From positions 372,001 through 436,000 of the forward strand of contig NW_019029007.1 in the NCBI RefSeq assembly GCF_002105155.1: 64,000 nucleotides of DNA. Direction: 5' to 3'. The notes beneath the pieces are model-generated. The model made no database searches and was not told where the DNA came from. It saw only the letters and a list, made by a program, of their open reading frames with translations. A program made the position numbers and the translations under genes. This stretch comes from Lobosporangium transversale (Eukaryota > Mortierellomycota > Mortierellomycetes > Mortierellales > Mortierellaceae). Positions 50,740 through 63,643 of this stretch are shown one piece after another; position 1 is the first letter of the stretch, and every line of letters starts with the position of its first letter.

Positions 50740-51571
50740 TGTCAAAAGAAGAAGGAGGAAAAAATAAAATGATTTCCAAGTGTCGATGGTGTTTAGCTGA
50801 GAAGAGAGGTGAAATTTCGGGTCTGGTGAAAAAGACGAGAAATGCAAATGGAGGTTGAAAAGTATTTAAGACTTTTTCTGGAGATGGCAAGTAGGCAGGC
50901 AGACAAGCAGTTAGATGAGGAAAAAAAAAAAGGGGGAGGAAGAATGAACGCCAAAAATTACGATAGGCTATGTAATATTTTGTGATGATAACGCAAGGAA
51001 CCGTTAATGGAGGAGATCGTTAAGTGAGAATGAGAGACAGGGAAGTTTTCCGAGGAAGAAAGTTGTCAATGCGGTGTGCAAGCGCAAGAGGAAGGGACAG
51101 CGTAAAGCTGCGGTTTTTTGAGAGTTTGTCGGGTAAGGAAAGGGGGAAAGGGAAGGTGGGCGGTAAAAAGAAAAGAAATAAAAATAAAAGTAAGTGCCAG
51201 GCCAGGAACGGCGATGCAATAAACCTTTTTTTTATTTTATTTTTTATTTTTTTTTATTTTTTTTTTTTATTTTTTTTTTTTATTATTTTTTTTATTTTTT
51301 TTTTTCATGAGGTTTGTCTATCTTACTATTATCTTGATTGTTCACAAAGTTACTGCCAGCTCGGGTTGAATACAATGCTCAATTTTCAAATCTTACATGG
51401 GGCGCTGCAACCTCTGAGGATCAAGACTTAATAATTAACCGTGAATTTGAGCGTCTGGGCAAAAATTGATCAAAAAAGTCCAGTTGGATACCCAGAATGG
51501 GATGTCAGCTCAAACGATCAAATATATATTTGGTCAATACCACGAAGTAGGGCTCTCACATACACACGACA

Positions 51572-51604
<33 letters not shown>

Positions 51605-52871
51605 AGTATTTGAGCTCGCGATGCATTGTGCAGTATACATGCATGATTTCTTCTCTCTCTTCATAATCTCATGCCTTTACATTTACTATCATTCTGATGT
51701 CTTTTCTCCTCTCTCTCTCTCTCTCTCCATCTATCATATCAATCAAGAGAAGTGAGCGAGACATAGGGGAAGGAAAGAAAGAGGATGAGAGAGGATGAGA
51801 GTCCTTTACTTTTTTTTATTCGAAAAGATATTAAGGTTTGCATTTGTAATCTTTCTTTCAATGGCCGCGTGAATATTGTTTTTGTCTCTAAAAAATCTTC
51901 TTCCTACGCCTCTCTCGAAGATCCGGGACAGGTTCCGAATAAAATAATAAAAAATAAAAAATAAAAAAAATCCAGGGCCAGATTATCACTAATTGGTCAA
52001 GGATAATTTCAGTAGTTAGTTTTCCCCACATGTTCAGAAGAAGTAAGTTCTAACCCCTTGGATAGTGATGGTGTATTCCTCTTTTCCTTTTACTAGGCGG
52101 CAGACATTCCGACACCATGATCACAATTTCCTTCTAAGAAGCGTGCTCACAAAGGAAGGAACAAAAAAAAAAAAAAAAAAAAAAAAAATGAATGAATGAG
52201 ATAATTTTAGATTTTTTTTTTTTGGCGTAACAACAAACTATCCGCCTGGAGACTTGTATTTTTATCATATATTTGTCTTGTGTTGATGGGAACCCCAGCT
52301 GAGAACTTGACAAACATACCAAGATTAATATTGTAAATAGTAGTCGTGTTTGGTAACGAGATCCTTTTTTAATGAATATCCTATAATCATCGAAAGCTAT
52401 TATAGCATTGTTGGTATACTAGATCCTCTCCTCCTCGTTGATGACCAATCTCTTTTTCAATTTAGCCGTAGAGATGTTGGTGGATGCATCTTTTTTAATA
52501 ACAGATGTTATGATTAGAAGGACGTGGTACAGGCGCCAATGCGGATGGGAGCATGTTTATTTTCTGTCCTTCTCCGAACGCAGAGCGATTCTGCTCATGG
52601 CCTTATATGAAATGCGTTCTTTGTGAGAGGTTGGGTTGCGCCCTGTACCGAAACCGGCTTATTTTACAAGTTCAAACTGAATGCATTTTAAAAATCAAAG
52701 AGATCGTAGAACACAACAATCACATTTCTCGCGTACAAAAACACCGGCTTGTTCATGTCTACATTTCCATTATGGACTTTAACCAGTTTTGCAGCACTAA
52801 TGGACTGCCCAGCGGTCCTATTAAGTCGTTGCGGCAATGTTAAAGGACGATCATAGTAGTTGTAGTGAACA

Positions 52872-52911
<40 letters not shown>

Positions 52912-53107
52912 GAGTATTTCGAAATTTATTGTGATATTTAATACTGACTGAATTAATTTAAAAAATAAAATACATATTGAGACAAAAGAGAAAGAAAAAG
53001 ATTGATGTGAGGAAATAAGAGGTGCGAGCTAGAAATAACAATGAGAGGATAGAGAAAAAGGGGGTATCACAATCATACACATTTGTGTATGCGCTGGAAC
53101 CTTGCTT
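50740..53107. other. Gene-poor stretch with T/A-rich low-complexity DNA
   Basis: No gene supported. A 75 bp block of T runs interrupted by single A (51229-51305) and runs at 51573-51601 (A), 52163-52188 (A) and 52873-52911 (T then A) dominate. A CT microsatellite lies at 51707-51727. The left end should hold the deacetylase promoter and the right end the 3' region of the Mga2-like gene. Confidence 0.5.
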
Positions 53108-56100
53108 TTACTTGCGCAAGATCGTCAATGGGTTCCATTTCAAACGGCTACCAGGGCTGGAAGCCATGTCGACACTCTGCGACAGGTTCTCACAGAGACC
53201 CTGAACCTCTCTCCACAGAGGAAGCATCTCTGAGGGCATCTTTGGACTAGCAAGAGCAGTGGCGGCAGTTGGTGTAGATTCAGAGGCATCCATCTCAATC
53301 AACTTCTTATTCTGAACATCTTCCACGATTCCACTCATGCGACGCCACCAGTCTTCACTTGATTGGGCACTGATCTCCTTCGCCAAGTCCTTACGCCGCG
53401 AGGCACCATTCTCACCCAACCAAGACTCCAGCAAACGGATGGCTTCAGCCTTGCGTTCCTCTTTTCTCTTGACCATGCTAGCACTGTGCATTCCTCCTCC
53501 CTGAGAGCTGACTAGCGAGGATTCGCCTTTGCTCAGTTTAGCCCATCGAAGTGCATCTTTCACATTGGTCTCGTCGTTCAGCAACAAGTCATTCTCCAGC
53601 ATCCACTTGAGTGACTTGATACGACCATAGAATGCAGCATAACATAATGCTGTGCCATGTGGATACGCGTCCTTGGAACTTTTAAGTCTCGAGTCCGCAC
53701 CTCGACTGTAGAGCTCCTGTACCATCAACGGGCAATCCCGTCCTGAAAACAAACGCATCAGCGCTGTTTCCTTCCAATGGTTCTTGGCATCAACCACAGC
53801 TCCATGGTCCAAGAGGAAGCGCATGGCCGCCAAGACATCATGCTCATTTGCATCTTGATCTGCTTGCGAGACCACAATGCGCCAGTCATCTTGGGAAAGA
53901 CCACCCTCCTCACACAAAGTATGAAGTGCTGTTCGCTTATAGAAACTGTCTGCGCTGTTTACTTGCGCACCATGCTGGACCAAGAACTCGACAAGCTCGA
54001 GAGGTTGACTGGAAGCACAAGCACTGCTTAGTACAGATCGACCATCAAATTTCCATGGCATGTTAATCAAGCCAGGCTCCTTCTCCAAGTGACAGCGAAC
54101 TAGATCCAGATTACCCTTTTTGGCGCATTGCCAGATATTCTCTAACCCACCCTTGGAGCTCTGGTTAGCAGCACGACTGCCCATGAGAGGAATGGAAGGG
54201 CGTGATTGTGTTGATGAGGTTGTAGAAAGAGCCATGGTGGACATGGTGGGTGCAAGGGACATCATGCCAGTAGACTGTGTCGAGACTGTTGCAATAGATA
54301 GAGGGCGGGTCATTCTTTGAGCAGATGAGGATGAGAAGACTGGAGTTGAGGATGATAGTTCTGATTCGACTCTGCCCTGGTCTCCTCCAAAATTGTGTCC
54401 TCGATCATACCTCCCACGGATGCTTCATCATAAGTCTCGATAGGTGTCACTGCTTGTGGTAGCTCTGGCCCCAATAGAGTAGTGCGCTCAGGAAGGCTGA
54501 CGTTGCAGAGATCTCTTAGCAGTGTTGACATTTCCTCAGAAGGCGAGAGAGACAAGTTTTCAAGTCTTTCCATAGAAAGCATTGAACCAGCTTCAAGTAA
54601 CATCCGTGTAATCTCCACTTTGTTGGTGAAAATAGCATAATCCAAGGCTAGAAAAAATAAAAGTTTAAACATGTTAATGTGAAAATTCGTGAAGTATAAA
54701 AGATATATGAGTCCACACAAGAAAAATATAATAAAATAAAATAAAAAAAAGTCTAAATTACCTGTCAAGCCAGAATCATCTTCAATGTCTAGTTCAATAC
54801 CCTCTTCAATCAGTAGATTGACACCCACTTGGTAGCCAAGAATGACACTGTTGTGCAACATAGTTGAACCATTAGATTGTGTTTGACCAGAGATGTCTGC
54901 TGATGGTGGAAGACCAGCGATGCGTTCCAAAAGGGACAGATACGAGCCAGCATCGCCACTCTCGCCGTCCTGAATCAGGTTTCTTAACAACTGTTCCATA
55001 TCGCTTTGCGCTTGCTCATCCGTGAACTCAAATGTCTTGTCAGTCGGAATGTATGTTTCGTTGTGGAAGATCCAAATGCGGACAGTCTCAGGATTGGGGT
55101 ATCTTGGGGTTGTGCACTCGATATAGTAAGGGTTGATGTCGACAACTGTGCCGTATTCTCGTCCAAACATAGGTGTCATGCCTCGTGAAAAGTTGGAACC
55201 AATAATGATGACATGATTCTCCCGACAGATGGGGCCTTTCCTTGGCTCCAAACTTTTGATAGTCGGAGGCATATCCGAGTCGATCATGGGTGGAGTCAAT
55301 GGAGGGTCTTCTCGCCTCTTCTTTGCAGGACCAGACTCATATTGAGCCATTGATGTTGAGGGCGAGCTCGGAGGACTCGAAGCTGTTGTCTTTGCTGGAG
55401 AAGGTGGGCCAGTATGACCACGCTCATGGAATGCTGGTGACTGTGCTTTCCTGCTTGTTTTGGTGAAACCATCGAGAAAAAAAAAAAAAAAAAAAAAAAA
55501 AATTATGTTCAATTTAGATTTTCAAATGAATATGTCACTGAAAGTAAAACATGACCCATCATTTTGCAGATAATAAAAAACAAAACTTACGAAGCCTTTT
55601 CAAGGTTCTTGATGGCGATGCGAGCCCCTTTATCGCGACCATGGCTTGCATAGATTTCAACTTCGTCACTACTGCCTTCATAAATCAGTAAAGGCTCCGA
55701 CTGGTGACGGGTCATGCCAGTCAACTCAACCTGGAAGCTAAATTTGGTGCCGGGACCACGGTGATGAGATGTGCTAGCGCACCAAGCGGAGGCAATCAGT
55801 TTGACATGGCCGTCACGGAGCGCAACCATGCCGTTCTCGTCAATCATAGGTTTCCATTCACACCAGGGTGGAAACGAAGGATTTCTGGTGCTTGTCTTTA
55901 CAACGACCACATGGCACCACAACACGATGCTCGGGTTCCAAGTAAGTGGTTAATTTCAAGGACAAGACATCTTCCTCCTGAGCGCTGGTGGGTGTCGACA
56001 TGGTTTGTGCGCTTCTCTTTCCTGTAGCGTTAAGTCCAATGCGTCCCGTGGAGTCTGTTCTACAAGGGGGACAATGTTCTCTGTCGGGATTCGGAGGAAG

Positions 56101-57477
56101 TGATACTTATCCCGGTCTTCTGGGTTGAGCTGGATATTGAGGTAGAACTGTTGACCCTTGCGGAACTCGCCATCATCGTCCTTTTTAGATGAGGTGAAGA
56201 CCTTCAAGGGTTTTGTACTCATGGACTCGGCTTCCTCCTAATTAGAATTTAATAGACAAATATGCATGAAATAAGGCGTGTTAGGGTTGGAGACACCATG
56301 AGCACATTACTGCACTCTAACTACAGCCTTCAATTTTTTTTTTTTCTTTACCAGTGAGGCTTCGTCGAAGCTTGTGTGAGTGTGGGCCGGGGTAGCATAT
56401 GAGTCGTCTTGTTGAGCAATGGCCTCTTCCCAGGAGGCTAGATGTTGAGTGAGCGTAAAAAAAAAACGGAGGCAAGTAAACAAGCTCTGTTAAAATTTCT
56501 GTCTTCAAAAGCAGTGCATAAAAAGATGATAGGGATTGAATTGTGTAAAGGGATCATTTCAAGGGAGAGGGACGATCATGGGCGTCACCGTAGTCTGACA
56601 AAGATTAAATAAGATGAGGGATGATGAAGGATAATCGGCACGAGAGCACGATATGTCCTTTTCTTCAGCCCCCATAAAAAAACTAAAAAGAGTGCTGTGT
56701 CTGACAGGGTGATCATACACCGATGAGGGATGAAAGTGAGAAGAGGAATGGGAGGATGAAAATAGAATAAAATAAATAAGAGAACGTAGACCCACCCCAT
56801 GAGAGCTGTTGCTCGACAGGAAGAAGTCTTGATTGACATCTCGGGCGAACAGCTTGTCTTGAGATATCTAGGAGAGGTAGACAGCTGTGGCTGCTGTGGA
56901 GATACCATTGCAATGTCGGATGGAGATAATGATGCTACTGGTGGAGTGCTAAATACATATTGATTATTAGTCGCCATCTGTTGTTGCTGCTGCTGCTGCT
57001 GTTGTTGTTGTTGTTGTTGGATGTAGTACAGAATCCTGAGTGCTCAAATGCATTTCTTGTTGATGCTGTTGAAAATGATGCTGTTGATGTTGTTGCTGAG
57101 TTTGTAGTGGATGTTGGCGCTGAAGCATCATGGACGGATGTGGTTGAACAGTATAGTCGACTGGTGTGCGAGGTACGACATTGATATTTTTTGCTCTGGG
57201 AGCAATCTGGACAGGAGGCAGGTTGCTGAGATCATATGCTCCCCAGCGAGGAGCTACGAATGTACCATCAGGACTAATTTGAAGAGCCATGGGGTTATCG
57301 ATGGCATTGGGACCTGTAAGGATATCCAGTTTTGTTTTGAAGAATAAGTGCTATAAGTCTGCGGTTGAGTAGAATGCTGTTGTGAGATGGCAGTTGTTGA
57401 TATTGCTACTGTTGTCATGGAACAGAATTGTGTTTGCAGCACTCATAGTGGTGGTTAGTTGTTGTTGCTGCTGCTGC

Positions 57478-57518
<41 letters not shown>

Positions 57519-57710
57519 TTGTTGATGTTGATGTTGATGTTGCTGTTGCTGTTGCTGTTGATGTTGATGTTGTAAAGAAAGTTGAGAAGGAACAGTCTGG
57601 TGCTGTTGGTACATCGATGGAGGAGATGGTACCATTTGCGGGTCATGTGGACCAGTGGAAGGGAAAGGGTGAGGCTGCGGAGCCACAGTGGCCGAGAGGT
57701 ACGGATTCAT
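53108..57710 (-). CDS. Spt23/Mga2-like transcription factor (IPT/TIG plus ankyrin repeats)
   Basis: In yeast this family activates the fatty-acid desaturase gene OLE1 and senses membrane saturation. The start at 57710 opens a Pro/Gln-rich N-terminus with a long mixed CAG/CAA Gln run (57587-57458). Then comes SPDGTFVAPRWGAYDLSNLP and a Gln/His stretch (57280-56990). The N-terminal core follows: FRKGQQFYLNIQLNPEDRDK (56165-56105), CGRCKDKHQK (near 55905) and LIASAWCASTSHHRGPGTKF (55800-55745), matching the Cys-rich and Cys-x-His-His part before the TIG domain. The TIG domain is PPTIKSLEPRKGPICRENHV then IIIGSNFSRG (55275-55185). Ankyrin repeats are STMLHNSVILGYQVGVNLLI and ALDYAIFTNKVEITRMLLEA, and a second set after a frame change at 54313 (SVLSSACASSQPLELVEFLV, ALCYAAFYGRIKSLKWMLEN). 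The end at 53108 (NPLTILRK) has no membrane segment, unlike yeast Mga2. Confidence 0.82.
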
Positions 57711-58802
57711 ACGTCAACGTTTACTGGGCAAGAAAGAAGGAAAATATTTATGAAGTATGAGTAGAGAGTGAGGAGTGAATGAGAGGGAATGGAAGAGAGA
57801 AAAGTGAGGGAGTGAAGGAGAGAAATGAAAGAGAGGAATGAAGGGTATGTGTAAGTGTCTAATGGACAAGAAGACAATGAGGCTGATGTCGGAATGGATC
57901 TGCTGTTATGCGTGTGATAAAATATAGTGAAAGAGAGGAGAGCGAATGTCTATGGGTGGAAGAAGAAGAGAATTGATCAGTTGAGGATCATTCGTTGGAT
58001 GAATTGTTCCACGAGTTGAAGCGTAAAAAAGAAAGAAAGAAAGAAACAAAAGTGTCCAGCCACAATGATGGGATGGATCCAATGAAAAGTGGGGTGTGAG
58101 TGATGAATCCAAAATAAAAAAAGAAAAGAAAGAGAAGAGAGATTTGTAATTGAATGATTTAAATATATTTTTATAATGGAGGCAGAGGGTGTGAGAACAA
58201 CATCCAGTCATGTTCCTCGTCTGTCTCATATCTCTCATTTCAATGCAAGTTACGTTTACAAGCTTCAAGCCAAGTTGTTTATTTGTTTACAAAATAGTCT
58301 TTTTTTTTTTTATTGTTATTGCTGTTGCCCATTAGGTGTTGAAATTGAATGTACTCACTATTTTTCTTGTTTTTTTTCCTCGCCCTCCACCTCCAATGAA
58401 TGAAAGATGTCAACTTCACCGTGGAAAATACCAAATAAAATAAAATATGCGGAGCAAACTATTTTTTACTTTGGAAACAAGGATTCATCTGCAGACACAG
58501 GCAAAACCTTGTCTTCCTTGGTACTGGCCCCATATGAACATGTATATAATATAAATGTTCTTTTTTTTCACAACTAATAAACATCTGCTAGCTTGAATTG
58601 ATTACTCTTTCATTTCCAAGATAAATCCCTCTCCTGCAATGCCTAACCTCGGACTAACTTGGCTCCGATATGAAGCGGTGGAAATGCAGTAACCAAAGAA
58701 CCAAAAAAATGAAAGGAATTTGGGAGTAAGGGTAAGATATCGATATGTTGAGATGATCTTCAAGAAATCTGCGACGACTTCGTAACCAATAACGTCTTTG
58801 AA

Positions 58803-58840
<38 letters not shown>

Positions 58841-59269
58841 ATTGATTAAAATAATAAAAATAGAAAATAAAAAGAATAGTTCATTCATTGTTTTATCTTG
58901 GCTCATGATTCCTGTCGCAGATCTTTTATATATCTGCCTTCCTTTTGTTCTTATCATGCATAGTCCCTGCTAGATCATGCTTGTGAAAACAGGATTTGTT
59001 CGAGAGGAGGGTTGAAAGGGGAGGGAGAGTTATTCTTAGTTCCAGGGTTGTGTTAATATAATGAACAGATCAAAAATTCAAAGGGTACGGTCCTGGATCA
59101 GGGGTCAAAGGGCTTCGTCCTCTTTTCAAAAAGAGGGAAGGAACTGTTGTCTGGCTCCTTGATGCTATTTGCTATTCGTAATTTGGTTCGGAATAAGGAA
59201 CCTCGAGAAATACATAGAGGGAATGGCATAGAGTGGTTAGTCCTTACAGGACTAATATTAGCACTTTAT

Positions 59270-59332
59270 CCTGCTGTTGCTTCCTTCTTCCCTGCTGCTG
59301 CTTCCTTCTTCCCTGCTGCTGCTTCCTTCTTC
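59270..59332. repeat. Three tandem copies of a 21 bp unit
   Basis: The unit CCTGCTGCTGCTTCCTTCTT plus C is repeated three times, the first copy with one change. The 21 bp period keeps frame. On the minus strand it would encode a Lys-Lys-Glu-Ala-Ala-Ala-Gly heptad repeat, followed by a stop; on the plus strand Ala/Ser/Phe. No larger gene supports either reading. Confidence 0.75.
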
Positions 59333-60745
59333 TCTACTGCCTCGTTTTTCTTTTCTTTTTTTTTTTTTTTTTTTTTTTGACTTTAAAGATGATCTATTGT
59401 CTAATCTAAACTTTAGGGCATTTTTACTGATTTTTATTAATGTTTTCTACAACCAAAGGGTGTCCATATTTTGGATAATCTAACCTAGAAAACAGACACC
59501 TTCATGGCCACGTTTGGATATCATAACCTTATAAATGATCACTTGTAGCGAAGACGTATTACCAATTGGATGATCACAAAGATTTACAGCTATTACTGTC
59601 CCTTTCCTGCCTTACTTTTGCTACCCGTTGATCCAAAAATTTATGGATTACTAATTGATGCAGATCAAAGCAGTTATCGTCAAGGTATCATTACGCTTCT
59701 TTTTACTTTTCATTATATTATATATTGTCTAATCACTCAGCATTATTCTACCAGGGGATACAAACCGTAAATATGCATCATTATGTTCTGAGGATTAACA
59801 GCTGTTTAATACAGGCGTTTAGGCGTTTTTTTTATTTTTTTTGTTTACACTACAACTTCATATTCATTTTTCCAACTGCTTTCCCGATTTCAATGAGATC
59901 AGGCACCATAGAGCCGTAAGGCGATTACTGTTTGAAGCGAGTTGTTTTACAAAGCCAGGTCAGGAGCCCTGTGTAATATAATTTTAAACAAGTGAGGGTC
60001 ACAGTTTATGGTATATCAAATACACTAACTTTTCTATTAGTATGAATTTGTTATATCATTATTGCCCATCACTTGATTAACTTGTAGAGCTCCCGCTCTC
60101 CTTCGTCATCGTTCCGAGAATCGACACTTAAAGTAGACAAAGCTCTTTTATTTTTTTTTGTACGTATGATGAAACATGTTCCAGTCGCGGACGAAGGCAC
60201 TGTGACCAAAACACACATTTGGGACTTTGAGCTGTATTCAATACATCCAAAGCCCGTTTCGGGTTAATAATTTTTTTTTTTTTTGTATTATTGTGGTTGG
60301 GCCATGGACAATGGACATCTGTGATTAGGGTAAACAACAAGTGAGAGGGTTCATTCGCCCTTTTGCCATCAACAAGAGGGAGGCTTTAATGACCCTTTCC
60401 TTTCTCTCTCATTCTTTAGTGTGATCATGCATATCAGTTCTGCATTCAATTAAAGCAATGAGGTATTTTACTCACATCACTATTCGGCAAGATCTACAAA
60501 TGCCTTTTTTATTCCTGTAAAAAAATATTCATGTTGCAAGTAAAAAAAAAAAAAAAGGTCCCCCCTCCTTATGCAATTATTCAGCGACTGCTCAAATGCT
60601 GTTCATTCTACAAAGTTAGTTTTTGGGTCGATTAAGTTCCAGCACTCTGGTCACGCTGCTTCATATCGTTTTTTTGTTCTTGATTGGGTCAAAAATAAAA
60701 CGCTCATCAAAGAACAGTATCTGAAGTATACATGTACCGGGTGTA

Positions 60746-60771
60746 TATAAATATTTATATAAATATTTATA
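60746..60771. repeat. Perfect 26 bp AT palindrome
   Basis: TATAAATATT occurs twice in tandem within a sequence that equals its own reverse complement over 26 bases. It contains TATA-box-like cores on both strands, so it could act as a bidirectional core promoter, but no gene starts nearby. Confidence 0.7.
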
Positions 60772-62269
60772 CAGTTTATGCATTGGTTAAATTAGTCGGA
60801 GTCGTAACATTTGGACTGGCTGTATATATATTCAAAAGGCATCATGATGCTCTAGAACCTCAGATGGAGGGACAGCATCTTTACAAGTGGGTTTTAAGGA
60901 AAGTCTCTTGCCGTCCAATCCAGTGCAAAAGCTGTTTTAACCTTCCTCTCCCCTTTCCAAAACTCAGAGCTTTTTTTTTCTCAGCCCAGCTCGATTCTAT
61001 CAGTCCCGGTCAATTGTTGTATGGTTCAGTCCAACACACCACCCAATCCAAACCAATCCATTCTGATCCTAATCCTAACCATTGGGAACTTGGTTTTTAG
61101 AAAGGGAGCTTTGTCCCACTCTTTATCTTTTTTCCATGGTGACACAGCCCCCAGAGTGAGCCCTTTTTGCTTTCACTTTTCCAAATTTAGGTGCGCCTTT
61201 CGCCTTCGCCTTCGCCTTTGTATAAACATATTAAAAATAAGCATCGCCAACATTATTTGCATGCTTGCATGCTTATTCACCTGGCTCCCCATGAGGGAAT
61301 ATTCATATATATATAAAAGAAAACAAAATGAAGTGAAATAAAGTATAATAATATAGGCTTTATACATGTACACGTACCCATTCGCCCCTAAAAAAAAGGA
61401 CAGGTCGCCTGGATTTTAAACACCATTAAACACATGTATTGATAGGCAGTCTCAAGCGGCGTCCATGTACTATTGAATAGATACCTACCGCCATACAAGT
61501 GCACTTGATAAACAATAATGAACTATATTTTTTTAATCACTTTTACAATTTTTTTTGTAGTTTTATTAAGAGCATGCTGTTACAATGGAAACAAGGTGTT
61601 AACCAACAATACAATAAAAAAAAAAAAGGGACAACTAAAACAGTTACAGACAAAAAAAACAACGCGACAAATGAATACATATTTTTTTTTCTACAAGGAA
61701 CAAAGCGCGACTAAAATACAAAACCAAAAACGGAAAAAAAGGTTACAGAAAAGAAGGGAAAAAGAAAAAAAAAAAGAAATTGCAAAGGATTGAATTGATG
61801 GAGGGTATAATTTTTTTGGGTGGATGAAAAATGAGATTGATGAAGGCTGATGGGGATCCATATGCTCCTTCTTCTCATCTAGACGTCACATTCTCGAGGA
61901 GATTTTTTGTTGGTTTTTTTTGTTTTTTCTTCTGATTGGTTTTAAAAAGTCCTTGGAGTCGCGGTTATTGATTATGGTTCCCTTTTTTTTTTCTCACTTG
62001 AATAATTGAATTGAAGGCTGGTCTTTTCTTTTTTTTTTTCTGTTTCCCATTGAGCAAGTAGCTCTTTTTTTTATCCTCTACTACAGTCCATGTTACTGAC
62101 TAATCCCGTGGTAAGTTGTTTGGTATTGAAAGCGTTGATTCTGATAATAATTCCATTTTTTTTTTTTTTTTTTTTTTTTTACCGAGTTTGCTGAGAAAGT
62201 CGAACAGACGAATTCAGAGCATGGTAAACAGTGGTCTCGATGATTAGGACCGGAAGTAAATCTGAACTT

Positions 62270-63643
62270 TTAACAAGACTCGACTGCCTGGCGGTTGTCA
62301 GCGGTGACGGCTATCTTGCCGAAATCATCAACAAGCTCATCGCGACCCGTCTGGATATCTTGAACATCCTGCAAGAACGCCGCAAAATACTTGTTGTATT
62401 CTTCGCTCTCAAGGAACGATCCCAACTCTTGATCTTCATCTTCATCCGAGTAGTAGTCGACCCCTTCAACCATCTCAATGATATGATCATCATCATCATC
62501 ATTGTCTGCTTCCATATCCTCAGCACTAGGGGAAGGAGGGTGCCCAATGCAAGCTCTGAAGGAATTGGTCGATGCCTTCCCAAGCATGTGGCTTCTTTGC
62601 CAAAACAAGACCTTTGATCTTGCTCACACACCTCATCCCATGGCATGTTCTCGGTCTGGTTCAGCTGTAGAGTCGACAGAATATCGATGTAGAGCTGAGT
62701 ATCTGCGTGAAGCAGCTGCAAAGCAGTATCCAATGTATTTGGTGTAAAGCCTGCAACATGGAAAGAAATAATGCAAAAAAAATAAAAAAAAAAAAATAAA
62801 AAAAATTAATTGTTTGTACATTTCCAATAAAAATAAGAGGGCCGTAGAAAACACGAGATTGTATAGGGGTCAAGGACATACCCATGGAGTCGGACGCCTC
62901 CTCCTCAGCGAAGACCTTCTGGATCTCCAAGCGTTTATCTTCGGGGAGAGATGACAAGAAAGTCTGAAGAGACTGCATGACCTGGGTGTGTGAGGCCGAT
63001 GGGACATCGAGCTTGAGGGCCACGACGTAAGCCAGAAAGAGCTCCGTAGACTGAAGAATATGCTGGACCTTGATTAAAAGAGGGGTTGACATGAGAACAT
63101 TCGTCAACATGGAAAGGAACTCTGGATCCTGAAGATTAAAAGTGTAATAGCGTTTGCATGAATCAAACATTAGTTCGTGTATTACAGCTTTAGTTTCATT
63201 CCAATTATGGAAAAGCACACATTCTATTTTAAAGGTCACGAGGACTAAAAAAAAAATTGGGGGTGAACAGAACATGCAAGGTGGCGTCTGGACAAAATAT
63301 TCGTTTATCGAGCTTGTCGAAAAACACCTGATACGGGGAGAGGACATAGCTCAGGATACGAGGGAAATTAGGTGAACTGAAAGCAGATACAGAATGGCTT
63401 ATGAATACTATACCTGTTCAGCGTAGGTCATATAGCGATGGAAGACAGGAAGCAGACGTGGCGCATTGGCAAAGAACGGAGTCATGTTTTGTGAGAACTC
63501 GGGAATGGGTGCGTTGACAGAACCATGGCTTGCCAAGATTCGACCATGTTGATCCAATCATCCTCAAAGAGTGAGTAAGACAGACTCTTGAAGAAGCAGA
63601 ACTGGGCAAAGGGGGTCGGTTTATGGCTACTTGGTTCAGACAT
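62270..63643 (-). CDS. Unidentified acidic protein
   Basis: The start at 63643 reads MSEPSSHKPTPFAQFCFFKS and LSYSLFEDDWINMVESWQAM (to about 63530). Then an exon boundary near 63417, DPEFLSMLTNVLMSTPLLIK and VQHILQSTELFLAYVVALKL (63130-63005), PEDKRLEIQKVFAEEEASD (to about 62885), an intron holding A/T runs, LDTALQLLHADTQLYIDILS (62735-62670) and MPWDEVCEQD. After a frame change near 62560 the tail is strongly acidic (MEADNDDDDDHIIEMVEGVD and SDEDEDQELGSFLESEEYNK), ending QAVESC at 62270. The helical, Leu-rich middle suggests an alpha-solenoid-like protein with a disordered acidic end. I do not recognise the family; a nuclear or chaperone role would be a guess. It has at least two frame breaks. 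Confidence 0.6.

Larger units (their letters stand above)
57711..62269. other. 4.5 kb gene-poor stretch
   Basis: GA-rich probable leader/promoter of the Mga2-like gene (57711-58140), then AT-rich DNA with T runs at 58808-58833, 59356-59379 and 62157-62180. It holds a 3 x 21 bp tandem repeat (59270-59332), a 26 bp palindrome (60746-60771) and a GCCTTC repeat (61198-61221). No frame over 130 codons and no recognised family. Confidence 0.5.

Noticed and set aside
54310-54316. Two separate genes overlapping by four bases (TIG protein and ankyrin protein)
   Set aside because: Such overlap is typical of bacteria. The other frame runs on upstream with a Ser-rich linker (SELSSSTPVFSSSS), so one gene with a missing base fits better.
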